64,000 bases of DNA from Firmicutes bacterium UBA4916 (GTDB lineage: Bacteria; Bacillota; Clostridia; Tissierellales; Tepidimicrobiaceae), in the NCBI GenBank assembly GCA_002398845.1, contig DHBY01000052.1:1-64000 (forward strand), in the 5' to 3' direction. This document shows, piece by piece, positions 54,609 through 62,614 of this stretch. Both the position numbers and the translations under genes were made by a program. Position 1 is the first letter of the stretch. Every line of letters starts with the position of its first letter. The notes below the pieces were generated by a model. The model worked only from the letters and a program-made list of their open reading frames with translations. It made no database searches and had not been told where the DNA came from.

Positions 54609-54920
54609 TTAACCAACAATCTTTTCAATTTTTACTTTTGTATAAGGTTGACGATGTCCTTGTTTCTTTCTAAAATTCTTTTTAGATTTATATTTGAAAA
54701 CAATAACTTTCTTTGCTTTTCCTTGTTCCAATATAGTTGCTTCTACCTTCGCACCTTCAACATAAGGCTTTCCAACAACTAAATCTTCTTCCTTTGCAAC
54801 AAGAAGAACTTTTGTAAAGTCTACTTTGCTGCCTTCTTCTGTATTGATTTTTTCAATAAATACAGTATCTCCTTCTTGAACTCTATATTGTTTCCCGCCT
54901 GTTTCAATTACAGCATACAT
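54609..54920 (-). CDS. rplU: 50S ribosomal protein L21
   Basis: The ATG at 54920 gives 103 aa beginning [18 protein letters not shown], the L21 signature, and ending [24 protein letters not shown] precedes it. It is the first gene of rplU-prp-rpmA. Confidence 0.97.
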   Translation of the reverse strand: MYAVIETGGKQYRVQEGDTVFIEKINTEEGSKVDFTKVLLVAKEEDLVVGKPYVEGAKVEATILEQGKAKKVIVFKYKSKKNFRKKQGHRQPYTKVKIEKIVG

Positions 54921-54932
54921 TATTAATTGCAC

Positions 54933-55006
54933 CTCCTCTAACCAGTCTCGCCAATGTTAGGTGACTATGCTTTAAACCCACACTGTGCGGCTACCTACAA
55001 CCAAAA
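54933..55006 (-). promoter_or_regulatory. L21-type ribosomal protein leader
   Basis: The leader between promoter and rplU can form stems such as UAGGU/ACCUA around CCGCAC/GUGUGG on the minus strand (motif GUAGGUAGCCGCACAGUG). It resembles the L21 leader found upstream of rplU in Firmicutes, thought to allow feedback by a ribosomal protein. The fold was done by eye. Confidence 0.6.
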
Positions 55007-55035
55007 ATTTTATCAGATTTATGCCCTCTTGTCAA
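55007..55035 (-). promoter_or_regulatory. Sigma-A promoter of rplU-prp-rpmA
   Basis: Consensus TTGACA (55030-55035), 17 bp and TAAAAT (55007-55012) lie just after the rng stop. Confidence 0.82.
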
Positions 55036-55037
55036 TA

Positions 55038-56267
55038 CTATTCTTTAAAAATTTTACCTTTCCCATTACAGTAGGGGCATTTCATTATAAACTTGGTTCT
55101 AAGGCTATTTCTGACTTTTTTTCTAGTCATTTCAACTAATCCTAGTTTAGTTATTCCAATAATATTTGTTTTGTTTCTATCTAAACTTAAATCTTTCTCA
55201 AGTTCATCCAAAACTAAAGATATATCATCTTTAGTTCTCATATCTATAAAATCAATTATTATTATTCCTCCAATATCTCGAAGCCTAATTTGTCTAGATA
55301 TTTCCTGTACTGCTTCTAAATTAGTCTTTACTATAGTGTCCTCTAGACTTTTGTCTCCAATAAATTTGCCTGTATTGACATCAATAGCTGTCAAAGCTTC
55401 TGTTTCATCAATTACGATATAGCCTCCACTTTCCAAATTTACTTTCCTTTCTAATGCAGTTTGAATTTCCCTTCCAATATTATCTTGGAAGGCCACATCA
55501 AAATCCTTGTCATAAAATAACTTTTCCTTAAGATTTGGAGATATTATATCCTGAAAACCTAATAAACTATTATATTTTTCTTTATCATTTATGACAATTT
55601 TATCAATCTTGTCACTGAAGGCATCTCTCACTATTTGATGAGCTAGGTCCATTTCTTTATATATTAACTTTGGACATGGTAAAAAGTTTTTCTCCTTTTC
55701 AATTCTTTTATATATAGCAATAAGTGTATGATATTCATCTATTAATACCTCTTTTTCTATCCCTAAGGCTTTAGTCCTAAAAATAACCCCCATATCCTCT
55801 TTTTGCATTTCTTTGCCTATGTCTTGTAATCTATTAACTTCATATTCCTCATGAATTTTCCTTGAAACGCTTATTTTATGGGAAAAAGGAGTCAAAACCA
55901 AAAATCGACCTGGCAATGTAATATGAGTGGTTATTTTAGGCCCTTTGTTTTCCGAAGATTCTTTTAGTACTTGTACTATTATATCTTCTCCATTTTTAAC
56001 TATATCATCAATTTTTACTGGTATGTTTTTATACATTGACTCTTTAGGCAAAGCATCTTTTACATATAAATAAGCATTTTTCCCTTCGCCTATATCAACA
56101 AATGCCGCTTCCATTCCTTGTAGCACATTTACTGCCTTACCTCTATATATATTGCCAACTTGTTTTCTATCATCTTTTGCGTCAGTATAAAACTCCACAA
56201 GTCTATCATCTTCAATGATTCCTACTTTTTCAATATCATTTTTTGAATCTATAAAAATATAATTCAT
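55038..56267 (-). CDS. rng: Ribonuclease E/G family protein
   Basis: The 409-aa protein has an S1 domain (residues 35-110, GNIYRGKAVNVLQGMEAAFVDIG), an RNase H-like domain and the catalytic Asp in TAIDVNTGKF and DIGGIIIIDFIDM. It ends with CPYCNGKG, like the zinc link of RNase E/G. The length is that of a short RNase G. GGGAGCGA precedes the ATG. It follows the TIGR03936 gene by 15 bp. Confidence 0.94.
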   Translation of the reverse strand: MNYIFIDSKNDIEKVGIIEDDRLVEFYTDAKDDRKQVGNIYRGKAVNVLQGMEAAFVDIGEGKNAYLYVKDALPKESMYKNIPVKIDDIVKNGEDIIVQVLKESSENKGPKITTHITLPGRFLVLTPFSHKISVSRKIHEEYEVNRLQDIGKEMQKEDMGVIFRTKALGIEKEVLIDEYHTLIAIYKRIEKEKNFLPCPKLIYKEMDLAHQIVRDAFSDKIDKIVINDKEKYNSLLGFQDIISPNLKEKLFYDKDFDVAFQDNIGREIQTALERKVNLESGGYIVIDETEALTAIDVNTGKFIGDKSLEDTIVKTNLEAVQEISRQIRLRDIGGIIIIDFIDMRTKDDISLVLDELEKDLSLDRNKTNIIGITKLGLVEMTRKKVRNSLRTKFIMKCPYCNGKGKIFKE

Positions 56268-56282
56268 ATTATCGCTCCCATA

Positions 56283-56993
56283 TTACATTGGTGGTTCTAT
56301 TTTGCCTTCCCTTTCCACAAATAGCCCTAATCTTTTAATATTTAATGTATTAAAATCAATACCTATATTAAGATATCCATCCATTGCATCAATAAAATCC
56401 GTAGGTTTTAAATTACCATTATCTCCTGCCTTTAATAGACAATTTAAATTTATTAATTGTAAACTAGCCAATGGAGATTGTGAACTAATTATTATATTTC
56501 CAATTAAAGGTCTTATATCCTGATCCTTTTCAATAGCCTTTTTACCTTTATGTTTTACCTTCTTGATCATTATCCTATCTTCTTTTAACCAACTTTTAAC
56601 TAATTTATCTAATTCCTCACTATCTTTTATATTATTTGCTTTAAATTTTATTTCATAATAGCTCCAACTAATAAGGGAAGAAATAGACTTACTTTCCTCT
56701 ATATATTTGGCATCTAATATCCTAATGCCTTGAGGTAATTCCTGATTCATCCTTTTAATAAAATCTTCTATAGGTATATTTTCATTTAATTCTATATCCA
56801 TATATTCTTGGGCACTAGCTATACCTAAAGCCAAAGGATTAGCTATAGAAAACTTAGGCTGAGGGTTAAAACCCTCCGAGTATTTTATGGGAATATTTCC
56901 TCTTCTAAAAGCTCTTTGAAAAAGTCTCATTAAATCTAGATGAGATATATATTTTAAGTAATTTTCTTTTGTAAACTTTACTCTTAAATTCAT
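56283..56993 (-). CDS. TIGR03936 family (DUF2344) protein
   Basis: The ATG at 56993 overlaps the upstream stop in ATGA, giving 236 aa. It begins MNLRVKFTKENYLKYISHLDLMR and continues RAFRRGNIPIKYSEGFNPQPKFSIANPLALG, all typical of TIGR03936. This family is always next to the TIGR03960 radical SAM protein, sometimes fused with it. The function is unknown; an RNA modification role is suggested by the rng neighbour. An ATG at 56999 is less likely. Confidence 0.88.
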   Translation of the reverse strand: MNLRVKFTKENYLKYISHLDLMRLFQRAFRRGNIPIKYSEGFNPQPKFSIANPLALGIASAQEYMDIELNENIPIEDFIKRMNQELPQGIRILDAKYIEESKSISSLISWSYYEIKFKANNIKDSEELDKLVKSWLKEDRIMIKKVKHKGKKAIEKDQDIRPLIGNIIISSQSPLASLQLINLNCLLKAGDNGNLKPTDFIDAMDGYLNIGIDFNTLNIKRLGLFVEREGKIEPPM

Positions 56994-58834
56994 CTGCATA
57001 CACCACCTGTAAAGCATTTATTAACTCCACATCCTGTACAACCTAATCTACAATCTCTAGTTAATTCTTCTTTTTTTGCTTTTTTATATTCACTAATTAG
57101 GTATTCTTTAGTTACTCCTGGATCAATAAAATCCCAAGGCAGTACTTCTTCAATATTTCTATCCCTTAGTGCATAAAAATCTCCATCAATCCCTGTTTCA
57201 TTAAAAGCTTCAATCCATTTATCAAAATCAAATTTTTCAGACCAACCATCAAATTTACAGCCTTTCTCCCAGGCCTTTATTAATGCTTTAGATAGTCTTC
57301 TATCTCCTCTAGCAAGCACTGCTTCTAAATAGCTAAGTTTCGGATCATGATAGTTAAAGGTAACTTTTTTATCCCGAATATTATTTCTTAATAGGTTAAT
57401 CTTTCTATTAAACTCATCTATAGAATCCTGCCCTACCCATTGAAAAGGTGTGAATGGTTTAGGTACGAAACATGCTGCACTTAATGTTACTTTTAAATTT
57501 CCTTTTCGCTTATCTTTTGGCTGATTAAAGAACATATCCTTAACCATATAACCTAAATCCTTAATACCTAGTACATCTTCATCGGTTTCTGTAGGGAGTC
57601 CAATCATAAAATACAATTTTATTGTAGACCAGCCTTCACTAAAAGCATAGGAAACAGCTGTAGTCAAATCCTCTTCTGTAATCCCTTTATTGATTACATC
57701 TCTAAGCCTTTGGCTACCTGCTTCCGGTGCAAAGGTAAGTCCTGATTTTCTTACTTTCTCAATTTCTTTTAGTATCCCCAAGCTAAATGAATCAAGCCTT
57801 AAAGAAGGCAATGATACTCCTATCTTATCTTTTTCATATCTATTCATTAGCTCTGATACTAATAATTGGAGTTGTGAATAATCACAAGAGCTTAGGGAGG
57901 TTAAAGATATATTTTCATATCCTGTACTCTTTACAAGCTTTTCAGCAGTTTCTAATAGATTGTCAACAGATTTTTCTCTAACAGGTCTATAGATCATACC
58001 TGCTTGACAAAATCTACAGCCTCTTGTACATCCCCTAAATATTTCTAGTGGGATTCTATCATGAACTGTTTCTATATAAGGAACTATTAGTTTACTAGGA
58101 AAAAAAGTTTTGTCTAAATCCTTTATAATCCTTTTCTTAATAGTTTTAGGTACTCCTTCTATAATAGGCTCCATTCTATCTATAGTGCCATCTTCTTTAT
58201 AATATACTTGGTAAAGTTCTGGCACATAAACTCCTTCTATTTTGCTTGCTTCTTTTAGAAAGTCTAGTCTACTAGATTTTTTTTCTTTGAATTCTTTATA
58301 TCTTTCTAATATTTCTAAAGTAACCTCTTCACCTTCTCCAATAACAAAAAAGTCTATTATATCTGCAATTGGTTCTGGATTATATCCACAAGGGCCTCCT
58401 GCTATTACAAAGGGAGCCCCTTCTTTTCTGTCCTTTGAAAGTATTGGGATACCTCCCAAGTGGAGCATATTTATTATATTAGTATAACTCATTTCGTATT
58501 GCAGCGTAAAACCTACAAAATCAAAATTACTTATAGGTTCCTTATTTTCTAAAGTATATAAAGGAATATTTTCTTTTTTCATTTCTTCTTCCATATCAAT
58601 CCAAGGTGCAAATACTCTTTCACATGCAATATCTTCTTCATTATTTATTAGATTATATAATATATGAAGCCCTAAATGAGACATACCTACTTCATATATA
58701 TCTGGAAATGCAAAGGCAAATTTAACTTTTACCTTATTCAAATCCTTCTTAATTGAATTCTTTTCCATACCAATATATCTAGCAGGTTTTTCTACCTTTT
58801 TTAGTACTTTATCAAATTTATTAATATCTATCAT
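56990..58834 (-). CDS. TIGR03960 family B12-binding radical SAM protein
   Basis: The 614-aa protein has an N-terminal B12-binding-like domain and the radical SAM cluster C269, C273 and C276 in FRGCTRGCRFCQAG. Its C-terminal tail is Cys-rich (CRLGCTGCGVNKC). The start is the ATG at 58834 after AAAGG; a GTG at 58843 overlaps that site. It is paired with the TIGR03936 gene (4-bp overlap). The substrate is unknown. Confidence 0.92.
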   Translation of the reverse strand: MIDINKFDKVLKKVEKPARYIGMEKNSIKKDLNKVKVKFAFAFPDIYEVGMSHLGLHILYNLINNEEDIACERVFAPWIDMEEEMKKENIPLYTLENKEPISNFDFVGFTLQYEMSYTNIINMLHLGGIPILSKDRKEGAPFVIAGGPCGYNPEPIADIIDFFVIGEGEEVTLEILERYKEFKEKKSSRLDFLKEASKIEGVYVPELYQVYYKEDGTIDRMEPIIEGVPKTIKKRIIKDLDKTFFPSKLIVPYIETVHDRIPLEIFRGCTRGCRFCQAGMIYRPVREKSVDNLLETAEKLVKSTGYENISLTSLSSCDYSQLQLLVSELMNRYEKDKIGVSLPSLRLDSFSLGILKEIEKVRKSGLTFAPEAGSQRLRDVINKGITEEDLTTAVSYAFSEGWSTIKLYFMIGLPTETDEDVLGIKDLGYMVKDMFFNQPKDKRKGNLKVTLSAACFVPKPFTPFQWVGQDSIDEFNRKINLLRNNIRDKKVTFNYHDPKLSYLEAVLARGDRRLSKALIKAWEKGCKFDGWSEKFDFDKWIEAFNETGIDGDFYALRDRNIEEVLPWDFIDPGVTKEYLISEYKKAKKEELTRDCRLGCTGCGVNKCFTGGVCR

Positions 58835-58894
58835 CAATATCACCTTTCATTTGTATTGTACATAATATATTACCATTTTTCTATAGTTTTTAAC

Positions 58895-58927
58895 AGAAAA
58901 AATTAAAACTGTCTAGGACAGTTTTAA
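58895..58927 (-). terminator. Terminator after the M23 gene
   Basis: TTAAAACTGTC (58903-58913 with 58917-58927) forms an 11-bp stem with a 3-nt loop and TTTTTTC after it on the minus strand. Confidence 0.85.
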
Positions 58928-59607
58928 AGTTTTTTCATAAATTTCACATAACTCGATGGATTAACTGAAGATCCATCTACCCATATTTCAAAATGTAAAT
59001 ATTTATTTCCATCTTTGTTGGTTCCAAGGCTTCCTATCTTTGTCCCCTCATCTATTTTTTCTCCTTTTTCCACATACACTTTGGTCAAATATCCATATAC
59101 TGTAGTCATATTTTCATGTTCAATTGTAACAAAATATCCTTTTGTATTTCTATCCTCAACTTTTATAACTACACCTTTATCAATTGATACTGGCTCCCTA
59201 TCTTCTTTTGGTATAATATCCACCCCATTATTAAAGGTGCTAGTACCATCCAAATACTTCACTTCTCCAAAAGGCTTATATATGGCTCCTTCTATGGGCG
59301 GTATATACTTATTATCTTCTTTTATATTCAATGCGGATAAAGCCTTTTCTGGTAGTGAAATTAACTTCTTACCATAATCTAAAATTATTTTGCCATCTTT
59401 CTTTACACTGAATTCATAATTAATACCATTATCGATTATTTGTATAATATTAGATGAGATACTATTATTTAATCTTTTTAAAATCAATATTAAAACTAAG
59501 ATAATCAAAACAATGGTAATTTGATTTAGTTTAACTTTATAATGAAACCTTCCTTTAATATATTTTAAAATGCCCTTATATCTAACGGAATGTTTTCTCC
59601 TATTCAT
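58924..59607 (-). CDS. Degenerate M23 (LytM-like) membrane protein, SpoIVFA-like
   Basis: The 227-aa protein has one membrane helix (about residues 29-45) and a C-terminal M23 domain. Catalytic residues are missing: the usual H-x-GVDI is NNGVDI, and the HxH pair is YLH in KYLHFEIW. So it is probably a non-catalytic protein, like SpoIVFA or SpoIIQ. B. subtilis has spoIVFA between minD and rplU, the same region as here, but its partner spoIVFB (M50) is not next to it. The ATG at 59607 follows GGGTGAA. Confidence 0.75.
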   Translation of the reverse strand: MNRRKHSVRYKGILKYIKGRFHYKVKLNQITIVLIILVLILILKRLNNSISSNIIQIIDNGINYEFSVKKDGKIILDYGKKLISLPEKALSALNIKEDNKYIPPIEGAIYKPFGEVKYLDGTSTFNNGVDIIPKEDREPVSIDKGVVIKVEDRNTKGYFVTIEHENMTTVYGYLTKVYVEKGEKIDEGTKIGSLGTNKDGNKYLHFEIWVDGSSVNPSSYVKFMKKL

Positions 59608-59665
59608 AAATTCACCCACCTTAACTACTATTATGATATTTATTAAAGATGGGTTTTATTCCATT

Positions 59666-60718
59666 TTAATATGGGTTTGTTATTAATTTTAGATTATTAT
59701 TTGTTAAAGTAAAATTATTTGTTAATCTTTCTGGAACATAGATTTCTTTTTGCTTAGTAATAAATATTGCATCAACATCCCCTAATTTTTTTATTAGTTC
59801 CGTCCCTTTATCAACACCTAGTATAAATAATGCCGTCGATAAGGCATCCCCATTAATGGATTTATCCGATATTATGCTAACCCCAGCGACTTCATTTTTT
59901 GAGGGATAGCCAGTTTTAGAATCTATAATATGATGATATCTTTCACCCTTATACATAAAATACCTTTCATAATCCCCTGAAGTAACTATGGATTTATCCT
60001 TAATATTTATTATTCCAATATAGTTTCCTGTAATATCAAAGGGATCTTGTATACCTATCTTCCACATATTACTATTCTTTTTTCCACCTATGGCATATAT
60101 ATTGCCTCCTAAGTCTATTATAGCAGATTTAACCCCATTTTCTAAGAATATCCTCTTCATTTCATCGGCAGCATACCCTTTTACTATACCTCCTAAATCT
60201 ATTTTCATACCTTTTCTATTTAAATATACGGAATTGCCTTCCATTAGTTGTAAACCCTTATAATTTACTAAAGCCATTTTTTCTTTAATCTCTGCTTCTG
60301 ATGGAATAGTACTTCTTTCTTTTTCATCAGTGCCAGTTATATTCCATAAATCTACTAAAGGACCAATAGTAGGTTCATAAGCGCCATCACTTATTGTGGC
60401 AAAATATTTAGCCTTTTCTATTACATAATATACATCGTCATGGACCTTTATAGGCTTTATTCCTGCATTTTTATTTATTTGACTTACATCGCTAGTATCA
60501 ATAGTTACACTCATTCTATTTTCAATTTCCTTTAGCCTATTGATTGCCTCATCTAATATTTTTTTATCCTGTTTATCATATATTTTTAATGTTATAACCG
60601 TATCCATTAAAAATTCTGTCCTAGTAAGAGGTTCTTGCTTTTTATTTGTTGTACAACCAGTAACAGTTAATATTATTATAGCAATTATTATAAATGCTAT
60701 TGGCCTTTTTAACTTCAT
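59666..60718 (-). CDS. apbE: ApbE-type FAD:protein FMN transferase lipoprotein
   Basis: The 350-aa protein has a lipobox ending at C22 (TVTGC). ApbE parts follow: TEFLMDTVITLKIY, ISDGAYEPTIGPLVDLW, KIDLGGIVKGYAAD, IDLGGNIYAIG and HHIIDSKTGYPS. It attaches FMN to Thr of flavoproteins such as Rnf or Nqr subunits, none of which lie here. AGAAAGG precedes the ATG. It sits alone after the minE terminator. Confidence 0.94.
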   Translation of the reverse strand: MKLKRPIAFIIIAIIILTVTGCTTNKKQEPLTRTEFLMDTVITLKIYDKQDKKILDEAINRLKEIENRMSVTIDTSDVSQINKNAGIKPIKVHDDVYYVIEKAKYFATISDGAYEPTIGPLVDLWNITGTDEKERSTIPSEAEIKEKMALVNYKGLQLMEGNSVYLNRKGMKIDLGGIVKGYAADEMKRIFLENGVKSAIIDLGGNIYAIGGKKNSNMWKIGIQDPFDITGNYIGIINIKDKSIVTSGDYERYFMYKGERYHHIIDSKTGYPSKNEVAGVSIISDKSINGDALSTALFILGVDKGTELIKKLGDVDAIFITKQKEIYVPERLTNNFTLTNNNLKLITNPY

Positions 60719-60739
60719 ATAAACTATCCTTTCTGATTA

Positions 60740-60770
60740 ATATTTAGAAAAACCCTAACATGCGTTAGGG
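60740..60770 (-). terminator. Terminator after minE
   Basis: CCCTAAC (60753-60759 with 60764-60770) forms a stem with a 4-nt loop and TTTTTC on the minus strand. Confidence 0.82.
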
Positions 60771-60778
60771 CTTAATTC

Positions 60779-61060
60779 TTATCTTTTATTATCTTTCATC
60801 TTTATAATAGGTATATTAGCCACTAAAGCTGACATAGGCATATTATCACTTTCTCTCTTCATCCTTGTAAGTTTAATGTCTAAACCTTCTTCATCTATTT
60901 CAGCATATTCCTTAATGGCCCTAATCATATCCCCTTTTACCATTTCTAAAAATTTTGGTGATAAATCAGATCTATCATGAACCAGTACTAGCTTTAATCT
61001 TTCTTTAGCTACATTTTTACTGCTTTCATCGTTTTTACCAAAAATTTTGAATAAATCCAA
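60779..61060 (-). CDS. minE: Cell division topological factor MinE
   Basis: The 93-aa protein has ERLKLVLVHDRSDLSPKFLEMVKGDM and a C-terminal dimer domain. MinE makes MinD release its ATP and drives pole-to-pole oscillation. The TTG start follows AAAGGGGG by seven bases. A MinE (rather than DivIVA alone) is typical of Clostridia. Confidence 0.95.
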   Translation of the reverse strand: MDLFKIFGKNDESSKNVAKERLKLVLVHDRSDLSPKFLEMVKGDMIRAIKEYAEIDEEGLDIKLTRMKRESDNMPMSALVANIPIIKMKDNKR

Positions 61061-61073
61061 GGTTATTCCCCCT

Positions 61074-61868
61074 TTACTTACTAAATAGTAGTTTTATAAG
61101 CTTACTAAACTTTCCCTCATCATTATCTAAATTAAGAAACTCTACATCCTCTCCAATAACTCTTCTACAAATGTTTTTAAAGGCTTTTGCAGATAACGGT
61201 GATTCTTCAACTACCACAGGTTCTCCTTTATTAGTGGAGATAACGATTGCTTCATCATCTGGAACTATTCCTAATAAGTCTACCGCTAATATATCTATTA
61301 TATCTTCTACATTCATCATATCTCCTCTTTTAACCATGTCTTGCCTAATCCTATTGATAATAAGTTTAGGATCCACAATTCCCTTTGCTTCTAATAATCC
61401 TATTACCCTATCAGCATCTCTTACTGCCGAAATTTCAGGAGTAGTTACTATAAAAGCTTCATCAGCACCAGCAATTGAATTCTGAAAGCCCTGTTCAATT
61501 CCAGCAGGTGAATCTATAATAACATAATCAAATTCTTCCTTCAATTCACTTACTAGCTTTAACATTTGATCAGGGCTTACGGCAGTCTTGTCTTTTGTTT
61601 GTGCTGCAGGTAATAAAAATAAGCCATCGTATCTTTTATCCCTTATGAGTCCTTGTTTTAGCCTACATGTTTTTTCAACTACATCAACTATATCATATAC
61701 TATTCTATTTTCTAGTCCCATAACTACATCAAGATTTCTAAGACCAATATCTGTATCCACTACCACAACTTTGTTTCCTAATATTGCTAGACCAGTACCA
61801 ATATTTGCCGTTGCAGTTGTTTTCCCTACTCCACCTTTTCCTGATGTTATTACAATTGCTTTCCCCAT
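61074..61868 (-). CDS. minD: Septum-site determining ATPase MinD
   Basis: The ATG at 61868 after GAGGAGG gives 264 aa. The deviant Walker A GKGGVGKT is at residues 10-17, with DTDIGLRNLDVVMGLENR and DSPAGIEQGF. The C-terminal amphipathic helix (SKLIKLLFSK) binds the membrane. MinD recruits MinC to the membrane to block polar division. The frame to 61889 covers the ribosome site only. Confidence 0.97.
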   Translation of the reverse strand: MGKAIVITSGKGGVGKTTATANIGTGLAILGNKVVVVDTDIGLRNLDVVMGLENRIVYDIVDVVEKTCRLKQGLIRDKRYDGLFLLPAAQTKDKTAVSPDQMLKLVSELKEEFDYVIIDSPAGIEQGFQNSIAGADEAFIVTTPEISAVRDADRVIGLLEAKGIVDPKLIINRIRQDMVKRGDMMNVEDIIDILAVDLLGIVPDDEAIVISTNKGEPVVVEESPLSAKAFKNICRRVIGEDVEFLNLDNDEGKFSKLIKLLFSK

Positions 61869-61888
61869 GCTTTTCTTCCTCCTCTTCA

Positions 61889-62509
61889 TTATTTTCTAGA
61901 TAAATATGGTTCTATAAAAACTTCCCCATCGTGGACTTTAGCCACTTCTGGCAATTTAGAAGTGATTACTTCTCCGTCGGGCCTTCTGCCAATTATATTT
62001 GCAATTCTAAGTTGAGTTGGCTGCAAATCATAGGCTGCAACCATTGCCTCAATATTTCCGTCTATTCCTGCATGTGCAACTCCCCTCAAAGTCCCAAGTA
62101 TTATAATATTACCTTTTGCTTTAATTAAAGCTCCTGGATTTACATCTCCAATGATTACAATATTTCCATCATATTCTACAACTTGTCCAGATCTTATAGT
62201 AGTATTAATAAACTTTGTCATTCCTTCATGTATACCCATGTAAGTATCTGGCCCTTCTAAAAAGGATGGTAATCCCTCTTCAGAAATATGTAATTTATAT
62301 TTATGCCCCATAATATGAAGTAGCTCGCTAATTTCTTCCTTAGATAAGTATTTACTCTTAATCCCCAATATATTTGCTCCTTCAAAGAAATCAATAGATT
62401 CTTCTAGCTTTTTTTCTAATTCACATTTGATACTTTGAAAGTCACCTTCCTTTATAAATATATATATTCCTTCTTTGATTCCCCTAAAATTTACTAATCC
62501 TTCTTTCAC
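61889..62509 (-). CDS. minC: Septum formation inhibitor MinC
   Basis: The GTG at 62509 after GGAGG gives 206 aa. The N-terminal domain is followed by the C-terminal beta-helix with RSGQVVEYDGNIVIIGDVNPGA and GTLRGVAHAGIDGN, the FtsZ/MinD contact region. An ATG at 62548 has no ribosome site. The order minC-minD-minE is conserved. Confidence 0.95.
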   Translation of the reverse strand: MKEGLVNFRGIKEGIYIFIKEGDFQSIKCELEKKLEESIDFFEGANILGIKSKYLSKEEISELLHIMGHKYKLHISEEGLPSFLEGPDTYMGIHEGMTKFINTTIRSGQVVEYDGNIVIIGDVNPGALIKAKGNIIILGTLRGVAHAGIDGNIEAMVAAYDLQPTQLRIANIIGRRPDGEVITSKLPEVAKVHDGEVFIEPYLSRK

Positions 62510-62565
62510 TATTACTACCTCCATAATACTTAAGTATATATTCTTCAAATATTCCTATAATCCTT

Positions 62566-62614
62566 CTTATTTTTAAAAAATTGAATTGGAAGGTATTTTA
62601 CCTTGCCAATTCAA
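62566..62614 (-). terminator. Terminator after the PBP2 gene
   Basis: TTGAATTGG/CCAATTCAA (62581-62589 with 62606-62614) plus an inner AAGGT/ACCTT form a long stem with a bulged G and a U-rich tail on the minus strand. Confidence 0.88.
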
